64,000 nucleotides of DNA from VRUE01 sp963747765 (GCA_963747765.1 CAVVGH010000005.1:496001-560000), one strand, 5' to 3'; positions 24,214-33,424 are shown, counted from the stretch's first letter. The notes: generated from the sequence alone by a model not told the origin. Program-made: numbers and translations.

Positions 24214-26559
24214 TCAGGGTGCGGCGGGCGACTGGTACCAGTCGATCCACCTACCGCACGCGGCGTGCAGGGGAACGACTCGGCGGGGCTTGGCCGCGAC
24301 CGCAACGAGCTCGCCGAGGTGGGCCCTGGCGTCGTAACCGGTGAGGCGCTGCAGGGCGCTGGGCTCGGCGGCCGTCAGCGTGAACCTGACCGGGCCGCCC
24401 TGGCTGGTCACTTCGCCGGCCGGCCAGAACTGCCCATTGTTGGAGAGGCTGATCGTGTTGGGGCGCTGGCCGTCGAGCGCCGGCTTCAGCGTTCTGTGGA
24501 AGCCGGGGGCGGTGAGCGTCAGCTCGAACGGCGAGAAGTACTGAAGCGAGAGGCGCCAGCGGCCGCTGGGGAGGTCGATGGTCTGTGCGGTTTGCCCACC
24601 GGCTGAGAGCGTGTCTCCCGCGTCCCAGCTTGCGCGCCGCCCGATCGCCGTGGCCGGGAAGATCGAGGCGCGGCCCGGGTTGGAGGTGAGGATGCGGATC
24701 TCCGGCGCAGCGCAATTCGCGAATCCGGCTGCCTCGGTCCCCTCCAGAAGCACGTGGCGATTGAGAGGCGGCGGCCCGGTTCTCTCCCAGAGGAGGTAGG
24801 AGGGGGTGGCCGCGATGCGCCTGAAGTTGGGCGGCGCTTCGCTGTTCCACGTGGCCCGCCCCGCGATCACATAGGGAAAGCGGTCCAGGGTGCCGTGCGA
24901 GAAGGAGTCGAAGTCGGTGGGGCTGTAGGCGTTGCCCGTATCGAAGGGCTTCTCGGGATTCGGAGACACATCCGCGTCGGGGAACTCGACCAGCGGCACA
25001 TGGGTGTCGGCCCCGAGCAGCTCGTAGGCGGCGTAGCGGTCCTGGCCGACGTAGAGGACGGGCTTGCCGTGCAGGATCGGCAGGAAGCTGCGCAGCTCGG
25101 CGCCGTGGCCGGGCGGTCCCACGGGCGCGTCGCGCAGGACGAGAAGGCTCGAGTAGACGGCGCCGCCGACGAAGGCAACGGCCAGGGCAGCCCATGCGAG
25201 GCGGGTCAGCACGCGGCGCCAGGGCGCCGTGGGGCCGGCTCCGCCAAGGAGCCCGGAGACCAGGGGGCGCACCGCGATCAGCATCGCCAGCGGCGCGGCG
25301 ATCATCAGCGCCTTGGCCTGTGAGTAGTCGCCGCTGAAGGGCAGCGAGACGAGGTAGAGCGCGGTGCAGGCTCCCAGCGCAATCGGTACGGCGACGTCGC
25401 GCCGCCGCAGCCACCAGGCCAAGCCAAGCGCCAGGGCCAGCCCGGCGATCGCGCCGGCCAGCCCGGTCAGGCTGGCGCCGCCCGCCGCGTTGAGCCTGTA
25501 GTTGGGCGTGGGCCAGATTCCCAGTGCCTCGACCGGCGAGACGGGACCATAGGTGTTGGTCCCCGCCACCTTGTTGAAGCCGTGGACGAACCCGAACGGG
25601 CCGACCAGCGTGAGCGTCGCACCGACCGCCACCAGGGCCACTATGGCGAGCAGCGTCGCGGGCCGGATCAGGAATCGCAGCAGTGCCCGCGGGGCCAGCG
25701 TCTGCCGCACCGCCGGCAGGGTGAGACCCCAGAGGGCGACGATCGCGATCGGCCAGGCAAGCCCGGCGAAGCTGTAGGAGAAGAAGACACCGCCGGCGAG
25801 CGCGAGGAAGGGCAGGACGAATCTCAGCCGCGCCCAGGTGCCGGCGGCCAGACGGCCCGGATCGCGCAGCGCGAGGGCGAAGGCGAGCACGAAGAGCGCC
25901 TGGGCCATCTCCTTGAAGGTGCCCTGGGCAAACGAGGAGGCACCCAGATAGGGGATTGCGACCAGGGTTGCGGCCAGCGTGCGCCGCAGCGGGCCAAGGT
26001 TGCCGAGGGCCGCCAGCGCGGTGAAGCCCGCCATCACGCCGATCGCAAAGATCTCGCCGACGAACGCCGGCCCCAGCGCGATGCCGGGCACCGCCGCAAC
26101 AGCGGCGGCGAGCCCGTGGGGCCCGAGCGGGTAGCCGGTGTCCGGGGCCGGCCCGAAACCGCTGCGCAGCCACTCGGCCCAGGCGAGGTGGAGGCCGAGG
26201 TCGTTGTTGAAACCCACCCCGAGCAGACCCCAGCGGCCGCTCACGGCGAAGGGGATCGAGAGCACGAGTGCGATGACGAGGGCAACCGGCAGGCCGCTGC
26301 GCAGAGCGCCGGCAGCGCGGTACCGCGTGCGCATCGCAACCGCGGCCGCGGCGAGCAGCAGCAGGACGAGCCCCAGCGCCGCCGAGGTGGCGTGGCCGGG
26401 GGCGCGGGCGAGCACGCCGGTCACCGAGAGCATCGCGCCGAAGCCGACGGCAGGCTCCAGCCACGACCACGAGCTCCGTCCGGCGACGGAGAGCAGCGCG
26501 CGCCCGACGAGGAGAGAGGCGACGCAGATCAGGGCCGCCGAGGCATAGGTCCCGAGCAT
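24214..26559 (-). CDS. Large polytopic membrane protein, GT-C-like, function unknown
   Basis: This protein has 781 residues. The first ~450 contain about 12 hydrophobic segments. A loop after the third-fourth helix has FNNDLGLHLAWAEWLRSG, with acidic and histidine residues in the place where GT-C glycosyltransferases carry catalytic carboxylates. The C-terminal ~300 residues are soluble and look beta-rich (PSYLLWERTG, RWRLSLQYFSPFELTL, LSNNGQFWPAGEV), as in carbohydrate-binding modules fused to such transferases. I do not recognise a named family. A cell-envelope polysaccharide role is inference. Confidence 0.7.
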   Translation of the reverse strand: MLGTYASAALICVASLLVGRALLSVAGRSSWSWLEPAVGFGAMLSVTGVLARAPGHATSAALGLVLLLLAAAAVAMRTRYRAAGALRSGLPVALVIALVLSIPFAVSGRWGLLGVGFNNDLGLHLAWAEWLRSGFGPAPDTGYPLGPHGLAAAVAAVPGIALGPAFVGEIFAIGVMAGFTALAALGNLGPLRRTLAATLVAIPYLGASSFAQGTFKEMAQALFVLAFALALRDPGRLAAGTWARLRFVLPFLALAGGVFFSYSFAGLAWPIAIVALWGLTLPAVRQTLAPRALLRFLIRPATLLAIVALVAVGATLTLVGPFGFVHGFNKVAGTNTYGPVSPVEALGIWPTPNYRLNAAGGASLTGLAGAIAGLALALGLAWWLRRRDVAVPIALGACTALYLVSLPFSGDYSQAKALMIAAPLAMLIAVRPLVSGLLGGAGPTAPWRRVLTRLAWAALAVAFVGGAVYSSLLVLRDAPVGPPGHGAELRSFLPILHGKPVLYVGQDRYAAYELLGADTHVPLVEFPDADVSPNPEKPFDTGNAYSPTDFDSFSHGTLDRFPYVIAGRATWNSEAPPNFRRIAATPSYLLWERTGPPPLNRHVLLEGTEAAGFANCAAPEIRILTSNPGRASIFPATAIGRRASWDAGDTLSAGGQTAQTIDLPSGRWRLSLQYFSPFELTLTAPGFHRTLKPALDGQRPNTISLSNNGQFWPAGEVTSQGGPVRFTLTAAEPSALQRLTGYDARAHLGELVAVAAKPRRVVPLHAACGRWIDWYQSPAAP

Positions 26560-26815
26560 GAAGCCGAGAACCTATCGGCTGGGAACGGGTGCGGTCGCGG
26601 GCCAGGCGATCGATTCCACAGGCCGACCGGAGCTCGCCTCAGCGAGCTGGCCAGCATGGTCGGGCTCTGCACCAAGGGTCCGAGGCGTAGATTCACGGCC
26701 GCCTCACGACCAGCCACTCGCGATGCTGCGATCACCAGCTCGACCTCGAGCCTCGAGCACGTGCTGGGCCCCACCGCCGTTGCGCGGGGCGATAAATCGC
26801 CGCCTGTGGCCCATG

Positions 26816-26982
26816 AGAACGTGTCTCAAACCCCCCCACGCACGCCTGGCGGCGGCGGACGCTTCGCGGTGCAGCGTCCTCGGAGGCCGGCAATGCACCC
26901 GGCATTGGCCGGCCTCCTGCGTCCTCGCCCCGCTCGGTCCGGCGCTCGCCAGTCGCACACGCGGGGTTTTGAGACACGTTCT
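26816..26982. repeat. 167-bp inverted-repeat-bounded block (MITE-like)
   Basis: The outer arms are AGAACGTGTCTCAAACCCC (26816-26834) and the reverse complement of AGAACGTGTCTCAAAACCCC (26963-26982), differing by one base. Inside is a second hairpin (26882-26917, GGAGGCCGGCAATGC against GCATTGGCCGGCCTCC) and the 23-bp segment shared with 24158. The size and architecture suit a non-autonomous mobile element or a structured repeat. Confidence 0.65.
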
Positions 26983-27022
26983 AACTCGCCCGGCGCGAGC
27001 TATCCCTCGCCAAGCCTTCGAC

Positions 27023-27066
27023 GCGGGGCGATATATCGCCGCCTGTGGCCCAAAACTCGCCCGGCG
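27023..27066. repeat. Repeat family C, reverse copy
   Basis: The segment contains GGCGATATATCGCC, itself a perfect 14-bp palindrome, followed by GCCTGTGGCCCAAAACTCGC. It aligns with the reverse complement of the 45-bp units at 12716-12830. A shorter copy is at 26786-26813. Confidence 0.7.
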
Positions 27067-27202
27067 TCCCAGGTGTGCGCCTTCCTCTGTGCTCGGAGGT
27101 GGAGGCGCTGCCGGTGCAAGGGGGCTCGGGCGCTGTCGGAGCGGAGCGGATGGCCGGTTTCCGGTCAAATGTTTCGGGGAGGTTCACTAGTCTGCGGGTT
27201 CG

Positions 27203-27352
27203 ATGCCGGGTCTTTGGAAAGCGGGGATGGTTCTGCTGGTCGTCTGCCTGCTCGCCTCGCTGGCGATCGGGATCGTGCGCCTCGCAACGACGCCCAGCGA
27301 GATCCTCGGCGGCGGCTTTCGGGGCCTCCCGGCCCGCCACGGCGGCCGTTAG
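27203..27352 (+). CDS. Small single-pass membrane protein, unknown
   Basis: An ATG at 27203 opens a 49-codon frame ending at TAG 27350-27352. It encodes MPGLWKAGMVLLVVCLLASL, continuing AIGIVRLATTPSEILGGGF: one clear hydrophobic segment (residues ~8-26) and a short polar tail. It lies 48 bp before the universal stress gene on the same strand. There is no strong ribosome-binding site, so the call is tentative. Confidence 0.4.
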   Translation: MPGLWKAGMVLLVVCLLASLAIGIVRLATTPSEILGGGFRGLPARHGGR

Positions 27353-27400
27353 TATCGCGGCCGGAGCAGCAACCGAGATTCTCTCTAGACAGGAGGCGGC

Positions 27401-27844
27401 GTGTTCACTCGCATCGTGGTTGGAACCGACGGATCGGACACCGCCGCCGAGGCCGTCCGCCAGGCAGTCGACCTCGCCAAGCTGTCCTCCGCGCAGCTCA
27501 GCATCGTGAGCGCTTACGAGCCGGTCTCAAAGCGTCGGATAGAAGGTGAGCAACAGGAGGCGCCGGCGGACGTGCAGCACGAGATCGGCCCGCGCGAGGA
27601 CGTCAACCTGATCCTCGACGGGGCGGCCACGATCGCCAAACAGTCTGGGGTCGATGTCCAGACTCACCCGGTCGAGGGGAATCCGACGGACGCGATCCTC
27701 AACGTCGCCGAGGAAACCGGGGCCGACCTGATCGTCGTCGGCAACAAAGGCATGACGGGCGCGCGGCGCTTTCTGCTCGGCAGCGTTCCCAACAACGTCT
27801 CCCATCACGCTCCCTGCAGCGTGATCATCGTCCGCACGACCTGA
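27401..27844 (+). CDS. Universal stress protein (UspA family)
   Basis: This 147-residue protein starts at GTG 27401 after an ACAGGAGGCGG ribosome-binding site. The N-terminal strand RIVVGTDGSDTAAEA and the C-terminal GNKGMTGARRFLLGSVPNNVSHHAPCSVIIV contain the G-2x-G-9x-G-S/T ATP-binding pattern, so it is the ATP-binding subclass. It is a cytoplasmic stress-survival protein, probably with a dimeric Rossmann-like fold. Confidence 0.92.
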   Translation: MFTRIVVGTDGSDTAAEAVRQAVDLAKLSSAQLSIVSAYEPVSKRRIEGEQQEAPADVQHEIGPREDVNLILDGAATIAKQSGVDVQTHPVEGNPTDAILNVAEETGADLIVVGNKGMTGARRFLLGSVPNNVSHHAPCSVIIVRTT

Positions 27845-27964
27845 GAGTCCATCCGAAAACCACCCCGCGCGCCGCTCAGGGCCGGCCGACCATCCCCGCC
27901 CCCGGAGCCGCCTGCTCCCTCAGGCTGGGTACGGAATGGCCCCGGCGACCCGAACGAACATCTC

Positions 27965-28165
27965 GTTGATTGATCCTCGAAATTCCTGGACGAGGCGTGC
28001 GCAATGGGTCTGGTGGACCCGAAACGAAGACTTCGTCGATTGATGAGAGAAACAGCCTCCCCCTGTTTGCCCTCCCACTTGCAGGTGTGGAGGGCAAACA
28101 GGGGGAGGCTGTGTAGGGCCCAGGCGGTCAGAAGTAAGGGCCGTTACGCGAGGGCGTGGTCCGGT
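27965..28165. repeat. Interspersed palindromic repeat family A, copy 2
   Basis: The core is a perfect 24-bp stem (28052-28075 with 28089-28112) around the 13-nt loop CACTTGCAGGTGT. The stem reads ACAGCCTCCCCCTGTTTGCC to its apex-side CTCC. The lead segment GACCCGAAACGAAGACTTCG and the trailing segment GGGCCCAGGCGGTCAG match the copy near 56.9 kb. The IS3 element begins at its far end (28169). Confidence 0.88.
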
Positions 28166-28201
28166 ACCTGTCAACGAAAATGAGACACCCGTCGTTCGAA
28201 T

Positions 28202-29221
28202 TTAGTGAGCAACCTCCTCTGACTCGGGCTTGTTGATCCACGCTGCCGTCGGCAGCGTGGGCGGCTTCGGCGCCCCGCGCACGAAGCGCTCGGGGTTGGC
28301 CGCGTAGGCAGCGGCGAGCACCGCCTGACGGGCGGCGCGGGCTTTCTTGGCTTTGCCGTGGTGGACGGTCGCCGGTGTCATCAGGCCGATGCCGGAGTGG
28401 CGATGGTCGTGGTTGTACCAGTCGAAGAAGAAGCGGCAGAACTCCCGCGCCTGCTCGATCGAGTCGAAGCGGGCGGGGAAGGCCGGCCGGTACTTCAGGG
28501 TGCGGAACTGCGCCTCGGAGTAGGGGTTGTCGTTGGAGGTGTAGGGGCGGCTGTGGGTCTTGGTGACGCCGAGGTCGGCGAGCAGGAAGGCGACGGGCTT
28601 GGAGCGCATCGAGGTGCCGCGGTCGGCGTGCAGGGTGAGCCGCTCACGGCCGATCGCGCTGCTGCTCGGCCGACTTGCGCGATCAGCGCTTCGGCCACGG
28701 AGGCCGACTCGCGCTCCTGCACGGTCCAGCCGACGACGTAGCGGCTGAAGACGTCGAGGATGACGTAGAGGTGGTAGCTGGTCCACTTCGCCGGGCCCTT
28801 CAGCTTGGAGATGTCCCAACTCCAGAGCTCGTTCGGGCGCTTCGGCGAGCAGCTCGGGTTTCGCGTAGGGCGGGTGGGTGAGCTGGTCGCGGCGCTCGCG
28901 CGACTCGCCGTGTCTCGGCGAGCAGCCGATACATGGTCCGCTCCGAGCACAGGTAGCGGCCCTCGTCGAGCAGGGTCGCCCACACCGCGGCGGGCGAGGA
29001 GTCGACGAACCGCTCGTCAGTGCAGCCTGGCCAGGACGGCCTCGCGCTCGGCCTCACTCAGCGCCCGTGCCGGGCGGGACCGCGGCTTCTTCGGTCTTGG
29101 CTCGGGTGGGCGCCGGCGGCGGTAGATCGTCGCCGGCGATGCCCCCAGCGCCCGACAGGCCGGGTCTGGTGCCGATGATCGGCGTCAGCTCCTCGACTGT
29201 GGCCTCGATCATCGCTCGGTG
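28202..29221 (-). pseudogene. IS3 orfB transposase (integrase core), frameshifted
   Basis: The transposase reads from ~29221 downstream through three frames. The order is an N-terminal part (VDSSPAAVWATLLDEGRYLC), then NELWSWDISKLKGPAKWTSY with the first catalytic Asp, then HADRGTSM with the second Asp, and NPYSEAQFRTLKYRP with the Glu. The DDE catalytic set is therefore recognisable. At least two frame changes after the start (near 28980 and 28700) show that it is dead. The C-terminus (28202) is intact. Confidence 0.85.
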
Positions 29222-29695
29222 CTCTCTTCGGCACTCTCGGTCCCGAGCAGGTCCTCCAAGAGCGCTGAGACGTTTCCCTGCACCTCGATCACCTTGCGTG
29301 CCTTGGCCAGCTCGGTCTCGGCGCGCTCGGCGCGGCGGCGCAGTTCGGCGTTCTCCTTCTCGAGCGGGTCGGCTCGCCTTGCGGCCGCGCTTGCGTCCCA
29401 GCTCGCCTTGCTCGCGCTGGCGGCGCCAGCTCGAGAGGTGCGAGGAGTAGAGGCCCTCGCGACGCAACAGCGCGCCGATCTCGCCCTGCTCCTTGCAGGC
29501 GTCGACCTGCTTGAGGACCTTCAACTTGTACTCGGCGGTGAAGGACCGGCGCTTGGGGCGCTCAGTCAGCTCGGGGTCGGGGACCGCCTCCGGCGGGGCG
29601 CCCCCGCCGGCCGCTTCACTGCTCTCGCCTACGGCTCGCTCCGTTTCGCGGCCGGCGGCTTCGTCTCGGTTGATCAACGACATCACGTGCTCCAA
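29219..29695 (-). pseudogene. IS3 orfA (HTH transposase subunit), frameshifted
   Basis: The N-terminal half encodes the IS3 orfA helix-turn-helix RRSFTAEYKLKVLKQVDACK and LLRREGLYSSHLSSWRRQRE. After ~29375 the frame changes: the alternative frame continues as the leucine-zipper region ADPLEKENAELRRRAERAET and ends at the TGA at 29219-29221. This is one frameshift within orfA itself, separate from the programmed shift into orfB. Confidence 0.8.
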
Positions 29696-29782
29696 TCACG
29701 CCCTCGGGGTTCAGTAATTCCCGAATCATGCGTGTCTCACGTGACGTTGGCAGAGAGGGGTCCGAGCGAAACCAATGCGCGC

Positions 29783-29841
29783 CTCCGTTCGCTGTTTGTG
29801 TCGCTGACCGGTTGAGGTCAAGGTACAAATGACGAACGGAG
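29783..29841. repeat. Interspersed palindromic repeat family B, copy with enlarged loop
   Basis: The arms CTCCGTTCGCTGTTTGT (29783-29799) and ACAAATGACGAACGGAG (29825-29841) flank a 25-base loop. The downstream text GCGGCTGGGGTGGCCTGAAC matches what follows the last B copy near 57.26 kb. Confidence 0.8.
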
Positions 29842-29895
29842 CGGCTGGGGTGGCCTGAACGAAGCGGATGGGCCTGCTTGGTCGGGTGGCCTCAC

Positions 29896-31242
29896 TCAGA
29901 ATGAGGGGTCGGTGGCCGCGGCGGCGTCGATCAGGCCCGCGCCCTGGCGAGTCGACGGGGAGCCGAGGTTGCGGGCGGTCTTGCGCAACCGCCGCGTCAG
30001 CCGGTTCACGGTGCCCCTGCCCGAGGCGTGCGGCTTCAGCACGCCAGCGGCAAGGACCATCGCGGCGACACCGGAAACGTGGGCCGCGGCCATCGACGTG
30101 CCGACGTAGGTGCCCGGTTGACCGAAGCGGCGCGTGGTGCCGTCGACGAAGGTCACCTGGTAGATCGGCCTGGCGGACACCGAGGGGCAGCCGGGCGCCG
30201 GGAGGCCGCCACCCGGCGCGACCACGTCGATGTGCTTGCCGGTCAGCGAGTAGGCGCCCAGGCAGCCACCCTCCGTGGTTCCACCGACACCGATCACGCG
30301 CGGGCCGGTGGCGGGTGGGGAGACGCATGACTCAGAGCCGAGGTTTCCGATCGACGCCACCGTCACGACACCCAGCCGATAGGCGCTGCGGAGTTCCTGG
30401 TCGACGCTCGGCACGCGCTTCCCGCAGCTGAAGTTGAAGCTCATGTTGATCACGTCGGCGCCGTGAGCAACCGCGAATCGGATCCCCCTGGCAATGTCGC
30501 TGGCCCGGCCGCTGCCGTTCTTGTTGAGGACCCGGACGGGCATCAGCTTCGCGTGGTAGGCCAGCCCGGTCAGCCCGATCCCGTTGTTCGTCTCCTCAGC
30601 GATCGTTCCGGCCACGTGGGTCCCGTGGCCGTTTTCGTCGAGCGGCAGCCGGTCCCGGTCGACGAAGTCGTAGCCCGGCACGAACTGCGCAGGGCGGAAG
30701 TCTGGGCTGCGCCGGAAGCGCTTTCCACTGCCTCGGTAGGCGATCCCCGTGTCGAGAACCGCAACCGTGATGCCCTGCGCACCCGGGCGACCCGCGGCGG
30801 CAAGGTTCGTCCAGGCGCCGATCGCGTTGATGCCACCGGGAGAGGTGGGAAGCGCTGGTTCGGGGCCTTCTTCCCACGGCAGGAAGTTCCATTGCCTGTT
30901 GACCCAGTCGCCGGGCGGCGAGGCGGTGCGCGAGAGGAGGCCCGGATCGTTGGGCACCACGGTCTGGGTTTGCACGTCGGCAGAGGCGGTGGCGATGTAG
31001 TTGGGCGCCGCATAGAGGACCCGTGGATTGCGCCGCAGCGCGGCCGCCGCGGGCCCGACGTGGATCCCTCGCGGCAGGCCCACCGCTCGCCCATGGCGCT
31101 CTCCCTGGAACCTGACCACGAGCTGGTGCGGTTCGAACCCGTGCGCGGGGGAGATGCCCGTCGCCGCCGGGGCAGCGGCGGGTCTCGCCGCGAGGGATGC
31201 AAGCAGCACGAGGACGGCGCAGATCGGAAGGCGTGGGTTCAT
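29896..31242 (-). CDS. Secreted subtilisin-like serine protease (peptidase S8)
   Basis: This protein has 448 residues from the ATG at 31242. A signal peptide (residues 1-~27, ending PAAAPAA) sends it out of the cell. The catalytic triad is in place: Asp164 in AVLDTGIA, His206 in NGHGTHVAGT and Ser383 in GTSMAAAHVSG. The oxyanion Asn is in VASIGN. A short propeptide-like region precedes the catalytic domain. The frame runs on upstream without a stop through the tadA antisense strand into recombinase sequence, which is accidental. It is divergent from tadA. Confidence 0.9.
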   Translation of the reverse strand: MNPRLPICAVLVLLASLAARPAAAPAATGISPAHGFEPHQLVVRFQGERHGRAVGLPRGIHVGPAAAALRRNPRVLYAAPNYIATASADVQTQTVVPNDPGLLSRTASPPGDWVNRQWNFLPWEEGPEPALPTSPGGINAIGAWTNLAAAGRPGAQGITVAVLDTGIAYRGSGKRFRRSPDFRPAQFVPGYDFVDRDRLPLDENGHGTHVAGTIAEETNNGIGLTGLAYHAKLMPVRVLNKNGSGRASDIARGIRFAVAHGADVINMSFNFSCGKRVPSVDQELRSAYRLGVVTVASIGNLGSESCVSPPATGPRVIGVGGTTEGGCLGAYSLTGKHIDVVAPGGGLPAPGCPSVSARPIYQVTFVDGTTRRFGQPGTYVGTSMAAAHVSGVAAMVLAAGVLKPHASGRGTVNRLTRRLRKTARNLGSPSTRQGAGLIDAAAATDPSF

Positions 31243-31338
31243 GTGGTCGTGGGCTTGCCGGACCCCTGCAATCGAGCAAGTTCTTCCAGAAACACCGGCC
31301 TGGCGGCGAAGTTGTTGGTGCCACATACTCCCCGATCG

Positions 31339-31812
31339 ATGCAAGCCGAGCCCGCACCCTCCGCCAGCCAGCGCCTGATGAGCCTTGCGATCGAGCGCGC
31401 TCGCGAGGCGCAGAGCCACGGCGACGTCCCGATCGGGGCCGTGGTCGCTCGCGGCGAGGAGCCGATTGCGACCGCCGGCAACGAGCGAGAGCTGCGCGCC
31501 GACCCGACTGCCCACGCGGAGATCCTGGCGATCCGCGCCGCGGCGGAGGCGCTGGGAGGCTGGCGGCTGCCGGGCACGACCCTCTACGTCACGCTCGAGC
31601 CCTGCGCGATGTGCGCGGGCGCGATCGTCCTCGCCCGCATCCCCGAGGTCGTCTTCGGTGCCTGGGACCCGAAGGCCGGCGCCGCGGGCAGCGTCCTGGA
31701 CGTGCTCGGCGAGCCGGCGCTGAACCATCGGCCAAAGGTGACGGGGGGACTGATGGAGCAGGAATGCGCCGCGCTCCTGACGGACTTCTTCCTCAGGCGA
31801 AGGAATGACTGA
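31339..31812 (+). CDS. tadA: tRNA-specific adenosine deaminase
   Basis: This 157-residue zinc enzyme deaminates A34 of tRNA-Arg(ACG) to inosine. It has the cytidine-deaminase-like motif HAE (59-61) and PCAMC (88-92) for zinc binding and the proton-shuttling glutamate. GDVPIGAVVARGEE at the N-terminus and RRPKV/NHRPKVTGGLM near the end are typical. The stop codon TGA (31810-31812) lies inside the tip of the inverted repeat that bounds the next mobile segment. tadA is commonly found beside a tRNA-Ser gene in bacteria; here 9.5 kb of mobile DNA separates them. Confidence 0.95.
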   Translation: MQAEPAPSASQRLMSLAIERAREAQSHGDVPIGAVVARGEEPIATAGNERELRADPTAHAEILAIRAAAEALGGWRLPGTTLYVTLEPCAMCAGAIVLARIPEVVFGAWDPKAGAAGSVLDVLGEPALNHRPKVTGGLMEQECAALLTDFFLRRRND

Positions 31813-31936
31813 AGCGTCAAAATTTTTTCCCGCTTTGCCAAGCGGATCGCCGCCGCCCCCAGGCGGCGATTTCTCCCTCAGCCTGTCCACATACCCACTC
31901 ATTTGGTGTTGGCTCAGCACCGGCTCCAGCCAGTAG
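31809..31936. repeat. Left arm of a ~126-bp inverted repeat around the recombinase pseudogene
   Basis: This arm is nearly the reverse complement of 33737-33861, with a few substitutions and small indels. It starts at CTGAAGCGTCAAAATTTTTT, overlapping the tadA stop codon, and covers the end of the recombinase coding region plus two hairpins (stem ATCGCCGCC/GGCGGCGAT and CCGCTT/AAGCGG) that could terminate transcription. Confidence 0.9.
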
Positions 31937-33424
31937 GCGACTTTTGTGCCCTCTCTTGTTTCGTGTCGAGGTGAGCCCCTGTGAAGGACAAATCCGTCGA
32001 AGAGCCGCATCAGGGCCGCACGCACGGCGGCGGCTTCCTTTACGTCGGTGACTTCCCTTGCGATCTGAGCGCGGATCTCCGAGAGCTGGCCCAGTAGATC
32101 GGCTGTGATCCTCGAGAGAGCGCTCTCGCTTTCGGCCTCTTCAAGCTGGGTGCGCAGGCGCTCTTCCTCTGCCTGGGCAGCGACGAGCTCTGGCTCGAGC
32201 TCTTCCCTCAGCTTTCGCCATTCGAAGGCGCGGAGCTGGCCGGAGAGGTAGTCGCGCTTGATGCGCTCCAGGCGCTCCCTGGCGGTCTGCGTCTCCTCCT
32301 GCGCGCTTCGCAGGACATCCCTGGCCTCGGCCAGGGATCGTTTCCGGGCGGCCACCAGCTGGGCTCTGGTGGCCTCTGCGTCCAGTCCCAGCTCCTTGAA
32401 GTAGGAGTAGACGGCGCTGTCGACGTCGGAGCGGTGGACGGCGCTCATGTCGCAGGTGTGCGAGTGGCGCTTGCGGCCCAGGCAGCGATAGATCTGATCT
32501 GTTGGATGAGGCCGGTCGCGGTAGGTGAGCGGGCTCATGTCCTCCCCGCATTTCCCGCATTTCAAAAAGCCTTTCCTGAACAGATGCTTTCCGGCAGTTG
32601 GCCTGCCCCGCTTGTGGGTTCGTGCCTTTGCCTCTCGCAGCGCGACTGTCTTCTCCCACGTCTCGCGGTCGATGATCGGCTCGTGGGATGCCGTCATACG
32701 AGCTTCCTCGCCGCTCGCGGATCAGGCCGGCGTAGACGGGGTTGAAGAGGATCTTTCGGACCGTGTAGTGGCACCAGAGGCCTTCTCCCTTGGGGGAGGG
32801 GATGCCCTTCGGCTTCAAGGGCTCGGGCGATGTCCGCGTAGCCCAAGCCGGCCAGGTAGAGATCGAAGATGCCGGCGCACCCAAGGGGCACGCTCCTCAT
32901 CGATGACCAGGACTCGCTCATCGTCCTCGTTTCGGCTGGCGCAGATAGCCGAACGGGGTGTGCCCGGCGCTGTAGAGCCCGCGTTCGCGGCGGCGTTCGA
33001 GCCCTGCCTTGACCGCCATGCTCTTTCGCCGGCTGTCCTCCATGTTTCGCTCGCCCATCACCACGGCCAAGACGGGGTTCTGGAAGGTGGAGTCGTCTTG
33101 CACCGAGCGCAGCGTCACCCCGACTCGGTTGGCGAAGAAGAAGAGCTCTGCGAGATGGCGGGCCTGCTTGCCGTCGCCACGGGCGAGGCGATCGGAGTGC
33201 TGGACGATCAGCGTGCCCCCGATCCTCTCCGCGTGCTCCAGGGCTGCGGCGAGTTCTGGGCCGCGGTCTCCCGTTGTAGGCGGAGGCGGCCTCGTCGGAG
33301 TACTCGGCCACGACCTCCAGGCCCTCTGCTCGGCGAGGCGCCTTCCGTCCTCGAGCTGGGTGGGGATCGAGCCGTGAATGTCCTCGGTGGACTTGGCGGC
33401 GTAGAGGATCGCCTGGCCGCTCAC
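31903..33424 (-). pseudogene. Large serine recombinase (resolvase/integrase family), frameshifted
   Basis: The sequence is recognisable from SGQAILYAAKSTEDIHGSIP (catalytic N-terminal region, Ser in KST) through IVQHSDRLARG, MGERNMEDSRRKSMAVKAGL, the recombinase domain (AGIFDLYLAGLGYADIARAL; HYTVRKILFNPVYAGLIRER), the zinc ribbon (HLFRKGFLKCGKCGEDMSPL) and the C-terminal coiled coil. It needs at least four frame changes (near 33300, 33260, 32910 and 32700) and has lost its stop codon: the inverted copy has CAC-TAA where this one has CAC-CAA. Serine recombinases of this size integrate phages and mobile islands. This one cannot be active as read. Confidence 0.85.

Larger units (their letters stand above)
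26560..27202. other. 643-bp noncoding, repeat-rich gap
   Basis: No convincing gene is present; the overlapping frames on both strands have poor composition and no domain. The gap contains two copies of repeat family C (about 26786-26813 and 27023-27066, reverse orientation) and an inverted-repeat-bounded block at 26816-26982. Confidence 0.6.
28169..29752 (-). mobile_element. Decayed IS3-family insertion sequence
   Basis: The element is ~1.58 kb with TG...CA ends. The terminal inverted repeats align as TGTCAACGAAAATGAGACAC on the left and TGCCAACGTCACGTGAGACA on the right (read inward). It contains orfA and orfB-type transposase sequence on the minus strand, broken by several frameshifts. No target duplication is obvious. 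It has inserted between a family A hairpin and a family B hairpin that lie next to each other elsewhere (56.9-57.3 kb). Confidence 0.82.

Noticed and set aside
26558..27190. Coding frames of ~80-210 codons in the repeat-rich gap
   Set aside because: They cover repeats and hairpins, overlap each other on both strands, and have no recognisable domain.
28202..29695. Intact IS3 transposase made by programmed frameshifting
   Set aside because: One -1 shift is normal for IS3, but here orfA itself changes frame once and orfB at least twice more, so the element is dead.
29896..32697. A 933-codon open frame joining recombinase C-terminus to the subtilisin
   Set aside because: The join runs antisense through all of tadA. 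The subtilisin has its own signal peptide and ATG at 31242, and the recombinase half continues only because its stop codon mutated. It is an accidental fusion of two genes.
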